A DNA stretch of 64,000 nucleotides from Mesostigma viride (Eukaryota > Streptophyta > Mesostigmatophyceae > Mesostigmatales > Mesostigmataceae): assembly GCA_009746045.1 (NCBI GenBank), contig RPFO01000644.1, positions 1,031,680-1,095,679 on the forward strand, written 5' to 3'. Both the position numbers and the translations under genes were made by a program. Shown piece after piece: positions 21,258 to 32,293 of this stretch (position 1 is its first letter; each line of letters starts with the position of its first letter). The notes under the pieces are model-generated. The model saw only the letters and a list, made by a program, of their open reading frames with translations. It was not told the DNA's origin and ran no database searches.

Positions 21258-22478
21258 TGGCTCCTTTGGGTGCCCGCGACACGAATATTTGGTGCACGGC
21301 ACCGAGGTGCACAGTGTTCAGCACGACTCGGGGCCCGAGAAGCCACGACGTCATGCTTCTCAGATGCTGATGAGCAGCAAGACGCTCGCGCGCAACCTGC
21401 AGAAGGGCAAGGAGTACTACATGTACCGCCTTGACTCTGTGCCCCTGCTTCAGGAGCTGATGGAGATCGGCACGGACTTCACCGAGGACGAGGTCACGCG
21501 CTACAACGCGGTCCTAGCCAAACGAGAGAAGCTGTTTGACGAGACCACGCCGCAGTTCCCTCCGCCTCGCTCCGTGCTGCATCACATCGGCCTCAAGGAA
21601 GGCTACGGGCCCACCACGTCCCCGATGTATCGGATGGGTCCAGTCGAGCTGATGGAACTCAAGAAGATCCTGATGGCCCTCCTTGAGCGTGGTCTGATTG
21701 AGCCCAGTAACAGCCCCTTCTCAGCTGGGGTACACCTTGTGCCCAAGCCTGGGGGCAAGTGGCGGCTCGTCACCGACTACAGGAAGCTCAACGCGATCAC
21801 TGTCAAGTCCAAGTACCCGCTCCCGCGCATTGACGACATCTTCAATCGGGTGCAGGGCGCCACCTGCTTCACGGTGATTGACTGCGCAGATGGGTTTTGG
21901 CAGCTACGTATAGCTGAGGAGGACTGTCACAAGACGGCCTTCAATACACCATACGGGCACTACCAGTTCCGCGTGGCGGCGATGGGGCTCTGCAACTCAC
22001 CAGCCAGCTTCCAGATGCTCATGAACGACATCCTGCGGCCCGTCATGGGGACCGCACACCTGCCACAGGTGTCCAGTGACCTGCGCGACCCTCGCAAGGG
22101 GGACAAGCCGCCCCGGTCCTGGAAACGCACTTGCGCTCTGGCCTATCTGGATGACATCCTGGTGTACTCCAAGACCTTCGAGGAGCACCTGGAGGACGTC
22201 GATACGGTCCTGCGCATCATGGAAGAAGAGCATCTCTCGGCCCGCAGGGCTAAGGTCCGCGCGGGGCACAGCGTCCCGTTCTTAGGCCACACGCTTTCCG
22301 GCGCAGCAGGTGTGGCCACGGACCCCGAGAAGATCGCCTCTGTCCAACAGTGGCCAGCCCCGACCGACGTGAAGGGCGTGCGTAGCTTCCTGGGGATTGC
22401 GTCCTACTACCGACGCTTCATCCCCCGGTTTGCCACGGTCGCGTCGCCCATCAACGCTCTCCTCAAGAAGGGCGTGTC
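21217..22478 (+). pseudogene. pol: gypsy-2 reverse transcriptase, split by copia G
   Basis: The frame holds a connection region and then a full RT: PPRSVLHHIGLKEG, VPKPGGKWRLVTDYRKLNAI, VIDCADGFWQLRIAEED, and the catalytic AYLDDILVYSKTF (YLDD 22144-22155), then FLGHTL and FLGIASYYRRFI. A short extra loop (about 22060-22125) precedes the YLDD. Reading stops being gypsy at LLKKGVS, exactly where the copia G LTR begins at 22479. The RNase H that should follow directly (FVWSAQCQQ) is found on the opposite strand at 31419 and below. The target duplication GTGTC/GACAC proves the cut. Confidence 0.95.
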
Positions 22479-22827
22479 AGTTAATGCCACCGACCGGCTG
22501 AGCTATGGCGGTCGGTCACGTTGAGCTTGGGATAAGGTGAACACAGAGAACTGCTGTCGGAGCTGGCCAACCACTGGTTTATGTCCTAGCCAGCAAAGCC
22601 TATCCGGTTAGCCGTAACCGTGGGACAAGCTAGCTGTCCGTACCGACCCGGATAAGGCCCCGGACTGGGGCCTATAGGTGGCGCCGGCCCTAGGCGCCGC
22701 CCTTAGACCGGTCGACCGCATCGGACCGCCGGATTATAGCCGGCGGCTTAGCGGACGCTAGCGGAAGGCGTGCGGACGGACATGGGGAACTTAGAGCCAG
22801 ATCCTAGGGCTCTAGAGTTACTCAACT
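22479..22827 (-). repeat. copia G 3' LTR, AGTTGAG...TTAACT
   Basis: The 349-bp LTR reads, in the minus orientation of copia G, from AGTTGAGTAACTC to GGCATTAACT. Next to it lies the 5-bp target duplication GTGTC (22474-22478); the other copy, GACAC, is at 31420-31424 beside the 5' LTR. The LTR does not begin with TG or end with CA. Confidence 0.92.
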
Positions 22828-23101
22828 CCGACATACTCTTTTGTTCTTTGATTAATTATCAAAATAATTACATCAAATGCAGACCATACAAAACCCTCTA
22901 AGGTAGGGAACTCAAGGGGGCCTCAAGGCCGTCAAAATCACCACGGTATCGACCCGCGCCCTTGTGATCACACATGAATAGTGATCGAGAAGTATCACAT
23001 GAATAGTGATCGAGATAAGTATCGAGAAAAAAACCAACTATGCCACCAGACAAAAGGTGACCCATTTATTAGGACCAGTGACCCGCCGACGGGCCCAAGG
23101 C
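22828..23101 (-). other. copia G 3' untranslated region, distal part
   Basis: No gene is seen. This lies between the LTR and the hAT insertion; the proximal part is at 24542-24681. A 20-bp repeat-like block (GAATAGTGATCGAGA) occurs twice near 22977-23015. Confidence 0.6.
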
Positions 23102-24541
23102 CAGTGAACAGGCATACGCAATACGCAATCGTACGGGGCCCAAGGGTATTGGGTATAATACGCTCATACGGGGTATTATACGCAAATCGTACGGTGACTC
23201 TTGAAAATGCTGTTTTTTTAATGGTTCAGGGGGTTCCTCAACATTCTGACCAATCAGGCATGTTTTCTTTGTGTTCTTGCAATGCACCACATGCCTATAT
23301 GTGACACATCATCTCATGACATTGGCATTACCGTTGCTGCTTACAAGTACAAGCATTGTCCTGTTTAATTGTTAAGTCTGTTAAAAGCACACCATAACAA
23401 AGTTGTATGCACAATCAGTGCACACCTGAAAAGGATAATAACACAAGTAGATATGCATGCGCAATGACACTTGCAGAGGTATAGAGATTGCTGCCACCAT
23501 TACTGTAGGTTGAACTTAAAACCACGTCATCTCTGGCAGCATGGAATTGCTATATACTAAGACTGAAATACAGCACACGGTCAGTTGGCCAACTTGCCAA
23601 ACGTAATGAGACATTATGCCAGAAACGGACATCTTGCCTACTCGCGGTAGGCCACCATGCAATATTGATCTACATGAAGCAAGAATCCATGCGGGCTGCC
23701 AACAATGTGGCTAGCGTGCAGGCTACCATGCATCCCAGCAACCTGACCCAGCTTCCCTAAACCATTAACACATATGGTACGGTGGCTGGCTAGCAGCAGC
23801 CGGCATGGCTAAATAAGGCATTTATGTGCATCGCGAGTCACACCAAATACCCCGCAGCCTGCGACGCAATGCCTCCGGCGGCCTCTTGCACTCGCTCACT
23901 CTTGCCTCCTTCGCATACGTGGCGCCCATGATATGGCACCTTGCTCGGGTGGTAGAACCTGAGAATCTTGCATCGCAGAGTGTGCACGTCAGCTTGTAGT
24001 TACCTGTCGGCTGCCCTTTCTTGTTGAGAATCGGTTCTTTCACGATGTGTGTCCAGACAGTCTCGAATACGGCCTGCATCTCGTCGGCCCCATCATCATC
24101 GTGTTCCATTTGATCGCTGTCGCTATAGCCATGATGCCTGATTGTCACTTGTGCTACGATTAATTTTAGGTGCCAGATGCACGCCCTTGTTTGCAGACAA
24201 CAGAACTTCAACTTTGTCACCTAATTGCCTTTGTCACCTTAGTGCCCTTCCATTTGTCCCTCGTCTTGTTATGACACGCAGCAATGCACGCACAGTCGTA
24301 CACGGCCAGCCTGGCACCTGCATCTGCATGGCCGTTTTTAGTTGTCTCTAGGTAGTTCCGGCTCCAAAACGATGCCAGAAGCTACTTCGTACGCGGTTCA
24401 TACGCAAAAAATACGCAAAAAATACGCAATACGCAAAAAATACGCAGTGCGTATTTTTTTTCCCATTTTCATACGAAAATCTTGCGTATGGCGTATAATA
24501 CGCGCCATACGGCGTATTATACGCCGTATGGCTGTTCACTG
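23102..24541. mobile_element. hAT element, non-autonomous
   Basis: The 1440-bp element has inverted ends CAGTGAACAGGCATACG (left) and CAGTGAACAGCCATACG (right, read inwards) and an 8-bp target duplication CCCAAGGC at 23094-23101 and 24542-24549. CAGTG ends and 8-bp duplications define hAT elements. Subterminal clusters of ATACGC/AATACGC lie at both ends (23112-23195 and 24395-24530), as expected for transposase-binding repeats in hAT elements. Only a BED-finger fragment is encoded, so it must depend on a transposase from elsewhere. Confidence 0.95.
23822..24220 (-). pseudogene. BED-type zinc-finger fragment of a hAT transposase
   Basis: The 132-codon frame holds VWTHIV, then CTLCDARFSGS and TRARCHIMG and SECKRPP. 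This spacing (W, C..C, then H..C) resembles the DNA-binding BED finger found at the N-terminus of hAT transposases. No catalytic domain follows. Its place inside a proven hAT element supports the reading. The stop codon falls in no known domain, so this is best seen as the truncated N-terminus. Confidence 0.65.
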
Positions 24542-24681
24542 CCCAAGGCACCGTCCAACGTGGCTAGGGTATGGTCAGGACAAGCAAAAAAAATATACCA
24601 CCAAGATACTCGTGAATGCTAGCAACACAGGGTGAGTTATGGCTGTATTCATAAAGCGCCCGAGCCGTAACCCTGTGTGGC

Positions 24682-26262
24682 TCACGGGTGTTGCATCGTC
24701 ATGCGCTTGCGCAACACTGCGTACTGCGGGGCAGCCTCCCGCGCCTCCTTGGTGAGTGCATCTGCGGGATTGAGTTCATCCGCGATGTGCTGGAGACGCG
24801 TGACGCAGGAGGCCGCCTCAGCGAGTACGAGGTAATCAACGTCCTGTGACCGCGCATAGGGATTGTCAAGGAAGGCCAAACAACTTTGTGAGTCAGTGTG
24901 CACCGTGCTAGTCCAGTGAAGAGTGAACCCACACGAGCCAAATACCCAACCCAGCAAGTACCGCAGCCACATGCCATGTGAGATAGCTGAAACAATGCCC
25001 CGGCATTCAGCCGTGTTGGGGCTAGTGGCAATGCGGCTGTGCAAGCGCGAGTACCAATCTAACAACATGCCAGGCTGGCCCTCATTGCTGATAAAGAACA
25101 GTGCCCCCATGCGGGCCCGCACTTGGCTGACTGTGCGCGTCTCTAGATTAGCATCCGTCACTATCTCGAGGTGCACCGGCTGTGAGCAATCGAGCCCACG
25201 AAGCACAATGCCGGGCGTCATGGCCAGCTGCCGCCGAACATGAATGGACCCTAGTCCTTCCAGCACATCATCGGGCAGGCGAGCGAGCACTGCCAAATCA
25301 GGTGCCACCGTGTCCGCCAACCACCCGAGCTTGCCCTTAACCGAGGGCCCATGGGTTGCCAACAGCGGGGACGGGAGGTCGGCCAGCAGGTCAACCACAT
25401 AGTTGCGGCTATCCTGCATGTGCATGACCCATTCGCCAGAACGCGAATCCCGCTGCAACGTAGACTGCACGCCGCAAAACACCACGGGTTTACCCTCCTC
25501 ATGATCCACCGCCCTGCCCAGGGGAAACTTAGCCGCCACTGCAGCAAGAAACTGGGTAGCAAATGTGCGAGGTGCCACCAGCTTGAAGTCATCGCCATGC
25601 CACACGAAGAGGGCTGGCTCGCCAGGGACGCCGGTGGGGACCACAAAGAAGTTAGGATCAGCGCGATGGTACGTGGCCCCTAAGCTCTGCAAGACCTCCT
25701 CCGCGGAAATGCGGAAGATGATGGGAGAGCTCTGCAGCCCCTCCACCCCTGTCAACAGCTCGATATACTCGCTGCCAATGGTGCCATCCTGCCAGACCAC
25801 CGGGACCTTCACCACGTAGCGGGTGCCTTGCCATGTTTGCTGCGCGACCCCAGCGTCGCTGTGGAGGAATGCCCGCTGAAAGTCACCGCACCACATCCCG
25901 TAGTCCTTGCCCGCGTTCCGCTTGCCCAAGTAGATGACCGTCAGTAGCCGATGCGAAACATGGTTGAGCCCAGGGGTATAAAGATCCTTGGCATCCAGCG
26001 GGGAGGACCCCTTCGTCTCCGTGACCACGGGCCTAACCCGGAACACCACCGAAGAGTTGGCCTCGTCCGGCTTGTAAGTGAGCACGAACTTCAACCGCAA
26101 CCGCGTGGCCCCGGCTGGCACACTCTCCAATCCTCGGTAGACCTCGCGCTCTCGCCACTGCTCCTTGGCTCGAATGAACGCGTCGCGCCACAAAGCAAAC
26201 TTGAGAGGATCTTGACAGTCCAGGACAAGTTGCTCCCACGTCACAGGGCTATCCGCCGCCAT
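24682..26262 (-). CDS. pol: copia G reverse transcriptase and RNase H
   Basis: An intact frame of 526 codons. RT parts: LRLKFVLTYKP, RPVVTETKGSS, YTPGLNHVS, NAGKDYG, CGDFQRAFL (motif A aspartate) and LFVWHGDDF (about 25587-25613) in place of the usual YVDD motif C. After GKLGWLADTVAPDL comes RNase H with VTDANLET, NTAECRG, HTDSQSC, SQDVDYLVL and the terminal LNPADALTK typical of Ty1/copia. The tyrosine and valine of YVDD are replaced by histidine and glycine, but both aspartates remain, so activity is possible. The frame has no disruption, which contrasts with the rest of the element. Confidence 0.93.
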   Translation of the reverse strand: MAADSPVTWEQLVLDCQDPLKFALWRDAFIRAKEQWREREVYRGLESVPAGATRLRLKFVLTYKPDEANSSVVFRVRPVVTETKGSSPLDAKDLYTPGLNHVSHRLLTVIYLGKRNAGKDYGMWCGDFQRAFLHSDAGVAQQTWQGTRYVVKVPVVWQDGTIGSEYIELLTGVEGLQSSPIIFRISAEEVLQSLGATYHRADPNFFVVPTGVPGEPALFVWHGDDFKLVAPRTFATQFLAAVAAKFPLGRAVDHEEGKPVVFCGVQSTLQRDSRSGEWVMHMQDSRNYVVDLLADLPSPLLATHGPSVKGKLGWLADTVAPDLAVLARLPDDVLEGLGSIHVRRQLAMTPGIVLRGLDCSQPVHLEIVTDANLETRTVSQVRARMGALFFISNEGQPGMLLDWYSRLHSRIATSPNTAECRGIVSAISHGMWLRYLLGWVFGSCGFTLHWTSTVHTDSQSCLAFLDNPYARSQDVDYLVLAEAASCVTRLQHIADELNPADALTKEAREAAPQYAVLRKRMTMQHP

Positions 26263-26821
26263 GCAGTGAGTGTGAGTGGAGGCCGAAGCTGCGCGGGTGC
26301 CAATCCTGAGGCTGAATGATGGACTGGACGAGCGGCGGTGTGGAAAACGCCGCCATCGGTAAGCGCCGCACGACGCCGGGCTGCCCTACCACCACCCCCA
26401 ATGGAGCGTGGTACTCGCGAAGCGGGATGCTGCCCACCCCCGCGACCGACAGCAAGTCAGTGGACACTGAGAACCCCGGGTATGATACGAAAGGTTCGCC
26501 CAGCAAGGCCACATCCTCGTAGCCATCCACGACGTGAAACGGCGTGTCAATGCCCAACACCGGCAGCACCACCATCCCGGTAACTTGATATGCCGAAGTG
26601 CCTGCAAAGTCGGTCACCGATTTGTACGGCGACTCTAGCACTGGATACAGGGTGGCCGCCCGACGAGATATAATAGACACGGATGCTTGCGTGTCCACAG
26701 CCACCAGCTGCCACGGTCTACACGTAGGAAACAAGGCTGACTTAACCGGCCTGACCCCCTGTGAGAGAGTTTTGACCTGAGCCACCCCCTGATGCAGCTT
26801 TCGCTTTAAGCGCCTGAGCAC
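26249..26821 (-). pseudogene. copia G retropepsin-like domain placed between integrase and RT
   Basis: The frame encodes LVAVDTQASVSIISRRAA (near 26660-26712) followed about 70 residues later by VALLGEPFV, which is the layout of a retropepsin. The usual active-site triad DTG reads DTQ, which would be expected to impair catalysis. In ordinary copia elements the protease comes before integrase; here it follows integrase and precedes RT. I saw no better protease candidate between the zinc knuckle and the integrase, only a short LDTGAV at about 30090 without the rest of the fold. Confidence 0.6.
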
Positions 26822-26972
26822 GCCACAAGGCCGTGACCGTTGAAGCCAGGTCCCTAGTGTGGGCGAGGCGCATGGGCAGGACCCTGACCCTCCGGCGAGG
26901 CCACGCTAGGCGGGCCTCCCACATTATCCGTGGCTAGCACAGGAGGTGAGTCACTACGTGCACTAGGTCCCG
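26822..26972 (-). other. copia G linker
   Basis: Coding-like, proline- and glycine-rich sequence in shifted frames between the integrase tail and the protease-like domain; no domain is seen. Confidence 0.4.
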
Positions 26973-28010
26973 TCAAACCCACCCCATCCTCATCCCACCC
27001 ATCCACGGGGTCATATTGGGGCCCAGGGGAGGGGGGGGTGTAGCTGTGTCTGCCCCTGGGAGCGACCCGTGGGGTACCACCTCAGATGCTACGACAGGCG
27101 CATTATCCTTCACTACCCACCCCAGTGCCCTGTTGGCTGCCAGCTCACTCTCCATGCCATCCCCTTGCTTATAGCCTGCCACCGATGCCCATGGTACCCT
27201 ATACACCCGATCATTCCACTCTATGCATGTCTATGACCCGCAGCGGCCAGTCTAACTTTGTGATGGCCCCAGGCCCCTGCATGGTGCCCCGTTTGCCGCT
27301 GGGCGAGCTCTCCTTGTGGAACATGACCAACTGCCCGACCTCAAAAGCGCTAGACAAATCAGGCAGCGTGGCATCCTTGAGCCGCAGCTTGGCGGCGGTA
27401 TCCTGTAGATGCTGTTGGTATGCCTCTACTACCTCGGGTGAGTAGGTGCCCGCTGACAGCCCCCGAGGCGTGACTAGCCCAAAGCCCTTGACATCGAGCA
27501 CGTGCCTATGGTTGCACACATGCATGAGCTCCTTGCACCACGCCGTCTTGACCGCGTAGGATTTGCCATGTGGCTACTACTGTCGCTTGGCTGCCACAGT
27601 CTTGACATAGCTTACAGTGCGATCTATCATGCCCATATTGCCGTGATCCTCACGCCCCAGGATGACCACGGCCTCCATCCCCGGCAAACCTTGCACACAG
27701 CGGAACTGCTGGTCTAGCATGAGCTCCACTACGGGATGAAAGAAAGCCAGGCTGATCTTGATAGCCCTGTGCAGGTCAGCCTCAAACATGTGAGGCAGCG
27801 GCTCAATGTAGGTGACCTTGCTGAACCTATCCTTGACTATGAAATAGGTGTCCCCCCCTTCCATGTGCATGACATCCCCCACAAGGTACCCTCGCTCCAA
27901 GGGTGGAGTCTTGGCATGACGCCTACGCGACTTCTTCCTGATCTTGATGCAGGCAGGACACTGAGCACGCACATTCTTCAGCTCGTTGTATAATGTTGGT
28001 TTTCCCAGAA
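26973..28010 (-). pseudogene. pol: copia G integrase core and C-terminal part, frameshifted
   Basis: The CPAC of the zinc domain (about 27945-27956) is followed by GDVMHMEGG (first D), RFSKVTYIEPLPH, VELMLDQQF (second D) and MIDRTVSYVK, where the usual glutamate position is aspartate. A stop near 27577 and a frame change lead to the C-terminal part 27211-27525 with FEVGQLVMFHKE and PGAITKLDWPLRVIDMHRVEW, then 26973-27206 with RVYRVPWASV. The upstream half of the zinc domain is on the far side of insert H. The replaced glutamate and the frame breaks make it non-functional as read. Confidence 0.8.
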
Positions 28011-29760
28011 AAAGTCCTAAATTTAGGACCACGTGGAATTAAAATATATACATGCAAACATTAAAATTTGACCCTGGCATTCGTGCCCATGACAGATAAC
28101 ACACTTTTTTAGTTTCTATCAAAAACCTGGGGTCAAATAATTACATTTAGTGCATGAATGGGCCCGGCCTGCCACCTGCCAGACCTCAAAGCGCGAATTT
28201 GGCCAAAATGTGGGTTTTAGGACCATTAGGACCAATTAGTGTCAACGCATTACCATGCTATCCACACGGTCCCTTGAGCATCTTACAAGCGCTAGGGGAC
28301 CCTACGAGGCCTTGGGATGGCGGGGCAGCGTATAACAAGGCCATATATACCCTGCTGTGGCTGCCTCTATATATACGCGTGCTTAACGGTGTCACAGATG
28401 GTGCAGGTAATGCAATATACGGTTGCATGGTTGCTGAGGTTGCCCGGCTTGAACATGGCCCACCCCTTGCGGTAAACTTTCTCTAAGCATATGCCAAACC
28501 TTCTTTGACATCACGGACATGCTGGCCACTACCCAGCGATGAAAAAACAATGCATTTGCATTGCAACTAACACATGAATGCAGCCAAATCAAGTTACAAA
28601 ACAACGTTGTGCTAACATGCAACGCTTTGTGAGCGAATTCAGGGTGCATGTAACACGTAAACCATACTGTATATACTGTCTGAGAACACCCTGAACGACT
28701 GCAGGCCATAGGACCATGGTTTATAACTAACACATGAGTAAAACTGCTCTTACGCATGTGTGTTTTAGCTGCAGCGGACGACGAAGATAGAGACGTAAAA
28801 AATTGTATGACGTAAACCAACTATGTGTGACAGTTATGTGCACAGAGAGCGTCCCCTCTTTTTAGGCATAGCTGGCTGACTCAAAACACCACGACAGCGT
28901 TGCCAGTTACACTCATGATCTAGGACACCCCGGCACGTACCTGCTACTTACGTCGCCTCATTCCAGATGGTTGCAAAAAAGTCGATGAAATCCGCAGCGA
29001 GGTCAGCTTTCCGATAGCTGAGCGCACCAAAGCTGGCCAACCGGTTCGAAAATGATATAAACCACGCTTGTGCTGCGTTCTAGGTCCAAGAAATACCGAA
29101 AGTGAAGACCTATAAGGTGCGCTCGCTGCCCGGCCTGAACGTCCCTAAAACATGGTCAACAATGGAAATCGGGCAAGAATATCACGGCCCAGGCGCTCCC
29201 ATGTCAAATACTCCGTTTCTAAACTCCAGACTATAATCAAAATCGTCCACAAAAATTTCCTGGCTTTATTCGCACCACCATTGCTAATACACTAACATGT
29301 TTGTGCCAAAATCGACCCTCCGCGAGCAGGCGATCTGCGACCCATTTGTGTTGTGCCGCTGTGCTACAGCGCTACACATAAAAACTTGCGCAGGAAATAT
29401 TCACAGCCTTTAAGCATAACTAACAACCTTTCGTTTTTGCTACTGGGCGCCCGAAATGATAAACGCACGTGAAAACGCCGGCCACGATTGTCAGGTCGCC
29501 ATATCCACCTCACTTCATTCCCGCACCCACTTTTTCGCTCCAAAATCGGTTATATTTTTGGTCGAGGTACCTACTTTCCTGCCATTATACCCGGTACCCG
29601 GGTACGGAATCCGGGTACCATGTGCCGGTACCACGGGTCGGGTACATCATGCCGGGTACGGTCCACATGGGGTACGGTCCATATAGTGAACCCCCCCCCC
29701 CGGTACCTCGGTTATAGTGACCACTAGGACGATTTAGGACAAAGTCCTAAATTTAGGACC
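28011..29760. mobile_element. H, unclassified 1.7 kb insertion with 20-bp flanking repeats
   Basis: The 20-bp stretch AAAGTCCTAAATTTAGGACC occurs at 28011-28030 and 29741-29760, and the copia G integrase reading frame runs through it on both sides (VLNLGL). So 28031-29740 (1710 bp) is an insertion with a duplication of up to 20 bp at a palindromic target. The inside has no clear gene. Near 29585-29700 it holds repeated GGTACC-like words and a run of twelve C. The long duplication would suit a retroposon, but no A-tail is seen. Confidence 0.75.
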
Positions 29761-30845
29761 GTGGGAGCGCTAACAATAAAGGTGCCCCTATGTAACATGT
29801 GTGCCCCCTCTACCTCGGCTTGGGCCTCATGCCCGTATGCACGGTGCATCTGGTATGCTAACAGTTTCAGGGTGACAGCCTGAGGTGCAGTGGCATTGTC
29901 AGGATTCTCAACAGGTGGGGTGACTACTGGGGTAGTGACATTGGCTAACTGGGCAGCTTCAGAGGCTGCACGAAAGGCCGCCCGTGTGAGCACCTTGCCA
30001 ATGTGAAGATCCACACTAGGGTGGTGTGTACCGAGAACATCTGCCCGCCCAGCATTCTCTTGCACTGTCACAACATTCCTCATAGGCCCAACCGCCCCAG
30101 TATCTAGCTGGGGTGCTGCAGTAGTGCTTGGTCGCTCGGCGTTGTACACACCCGACCTAGAAGACACCACATTGCTTAGGTCACGCATTGTAGATCCGTG
30201 CTCAGTAAGCACGTGATCCTGGCACGACAGTGCCAGAGCAGCATCAACGGATTGTGTGAGCACATCACGGAATGAGACAGGGGATGCAGTCACGTTGCTT
30301 TTAGGAACGACGTCAGGCTCTACGACGGCCCGGTTCAGCGTGACGCATTGAGCAAAAGAAGGGGTATCGAGCGTGCTCTCACCTGACTTTCGTGCTGCCC
30401 GTCGCTCTGCCCACTCCTCGCGTGTGCCGTGGACGACGATGCGCTTGGCCTTGCACGCCTCCACGCTGTGACCACGCAGAACGTCGTGGCACTTGGGGCA
30501 AAGGTTGTCCTCGAGCTCCAGGTCCGGGCGAACTCGGCAGTCATCCCGGACATGGCGACGTCCGAAGCAGCGCTCACAGCGTTGCTTGCGGTCAGTAGAC
30601 GCCCCCTGCTGCCGCTTGGCCGGGGGATTATCACCCTGCTTGGCGTCGCCACCATGCCCGCGCTTGCGCCCTCGCTGGCCCCCGTTGTTGCCGTGGCCGG
30701 CGACCTTTTTCAGGATGGCCGTAAGCTCCGACCGCGTAATTGGAGCCTCTGCGCCTGAAGAAGAAGACGCGCCGGTATCCACCTTGCGCAGGGATGGCAG
30801 AGCGGCCGAGGCAGTCGGCTTGGACTGCGCACTCTTGAAGCGCGG
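29761..30845 (-). CDS. gag: copia G Gag C-terminal part with zinc knuckles and start of the integrase zinc domain
   Basis: Read on the minus strand from the inversion breakpoint near 30845, the frame has a basic linker, then a CCHC knuckle CERCFGRRHVRDDC (about 30545-30590) and a second, wider one CPKCHDVLRGHSVEAC. About 200 residues without a recognised domain lead to MHRAYGH, the first histidines of the copia pre-integrase zinc domain, just before insert H. The N-terminal half of this Gag is at 40142-40885 on the opposite strand and was separated by the inversion. Confidence 0.82.
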
Positions 30846-31424
30846 GGCGCTCGGCATGCACCTCCTCGCAGGTGGTATGGAGCACCCCCATATCCTCATA
30901 GAACCAGTAGTCAGCACGACGGGAGAGGGCGTCGGGCACAACATTGTCCGCACCCTTCACATACTGGATCTTAAAAGGGGCGAACTGGGAAAGGTACTCC
31001 ATCCATCTGGCCTGACGGGGCGTCAGATTTGGCTGCGTCAGGAGGTGAGTCAGGGGCCTATGGTCCGTGTGAATAATCAAACGGGCGGTGTCGAGGTCCC
31101 CTGTCTCGCTGACTGCAACATCAAACTGCGCGCCCAGCAGGTGATGTCGCCATGGCAGCAGTAGACCACAGCCAACAGCTCCTGCTGGTGGACCGGATAG
31201 TTCCGCTCGGCGGGGATCATTGTGCGGGAGATGTACTCAACCGGTTGCAAGCCCTTGCCTTGGTCTTGCAGGAGGACCCCGCCGATAGCCACCTTGCTCG
31301 CATCCGTAGCGACCACAAAAGGAAGGGACGGGTCTGCGGGGAGCACGAGCACGGGGGCTGCAGTCAAACTGGCCTTGAGGGCCTCAAAGGCCTGCTGGCA
31401 CTGTGCCGACCAGACGAAGGACAC
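30846..31424 (-). pseudogene. pol: gypsy-2 RNase H, displaced and inverted
   Basis: From FVWSAQCQQAFEALKASL, the sequence continues with PFVVATDASKVAIGGVL, YPVHQQELLAVV, then after a frame change HTDHRPLTHLL, ARWMEYLSQF and DALSRRADYWF. This is the direct continuation of the gypsy-2 RT that stops at LLKKGVS at 22478, but on the opposite strand, which is explained by copia G insertion followed by inversion of 30846-40885. One frame change lies near 31085. Confidence 0.93.
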
Positions 31425-31558
31425 AGTTGAGTAACTCTAGAGCCCTAGGATCTGGCTCTAAGTTCCCCATGTCCGTCCGCACGCCTTCCGCTAGCGTCCG
31501 CTAAGCCGCCGGCTATAATCCGGCGGTCCGATGCGGTCGACCGGTATAAGGGCGGCGC
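31425..31558 (+). repeat. copia G 5' LTR, first part
   Basis: Starts AGTTGAGTAACTC after the duplication GACAC (31420-31424) and matches the 3' LTR at 22479-22827 in reverse. It is split by element F, and continues at 39910-40122. Confidence 0.92.
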
Positions 31559-32293
31559 TGTTGCATCCCAACGCAACAGTAGACTGTGTTACGCTCCCGC
31601 CGTAACTGCTTGGACGTAGAGTTTGTTACGTCCGTTCAATCGCCCCAGGTTCCGCTGAATTTGGACAAGTGTGCAGAAAGTTATACATGATACCGACTTG
31701 GTGCAGCCGGTTGTGCATGTACCCGGTCAGAACCAATGTGGTACCGTCCGGTAGCTTTAGGTATATGGTCAGCACCTGCGCTGCGTAGTACCTCCCGTGG
31801 CAACAACAGCCAGCATGCACCCTTAATTGTGCCGAATGCGTCCCTAATTGTGTGTACCATGTTTGCTAAGGGCCGGATGGCCCGGCGCCTTTTAGTAGGA
31901 CCAAAAGACAAGTGGGAATTGTGGACATAAATGTGTGAGCCACGTACTTAGTATTATTTGTGTGGTTGCGCCCGACGGCCCATGTCGGCCCACTGTTGAA
32001 GTGTGGTCAGGACAGAGCCGGTGGCAAGGAATATTAGCAAGGAAGGTGGCCCAACCTTCGGACGCGCTTGATACTCAGCTATGGAGTAGCGTCACTACCC
32101 TCCCCTTGGGGAGTGATTAGTTTTTCAACCTTGTCCCATTTAGGTAAAGCCGACCCTGGCATGATTGATAATTTGTATTAATGACGATATTGTAAATTGG
32201 CATTGCATCCCCTGTCCAGTAGGAAAAGATCTTTCGCATTTGAATTAGGTGCTACCTCGGCCCGAGGTTAGACGCCGGGGCTAGGATGTTACA
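31559..32293 (+). repeat. F 5' LTR
   Basis: TGTTGCATCC...ATGTTACA, 735 bp. It differs from the 3' LTR by a 4-bp indel (near 31964) and one visible substitution, so F is young. Confidence 0.95.

Noticed and set aside
22479-22827. Stand-alone 350-bp inverted repeat pair (22479 and 31425-40122) as a DNA transposon
   Set aside because: After undoing the inversion the two copies are in direct orientation around copia G with GACAC duplications, so they are LTRs.
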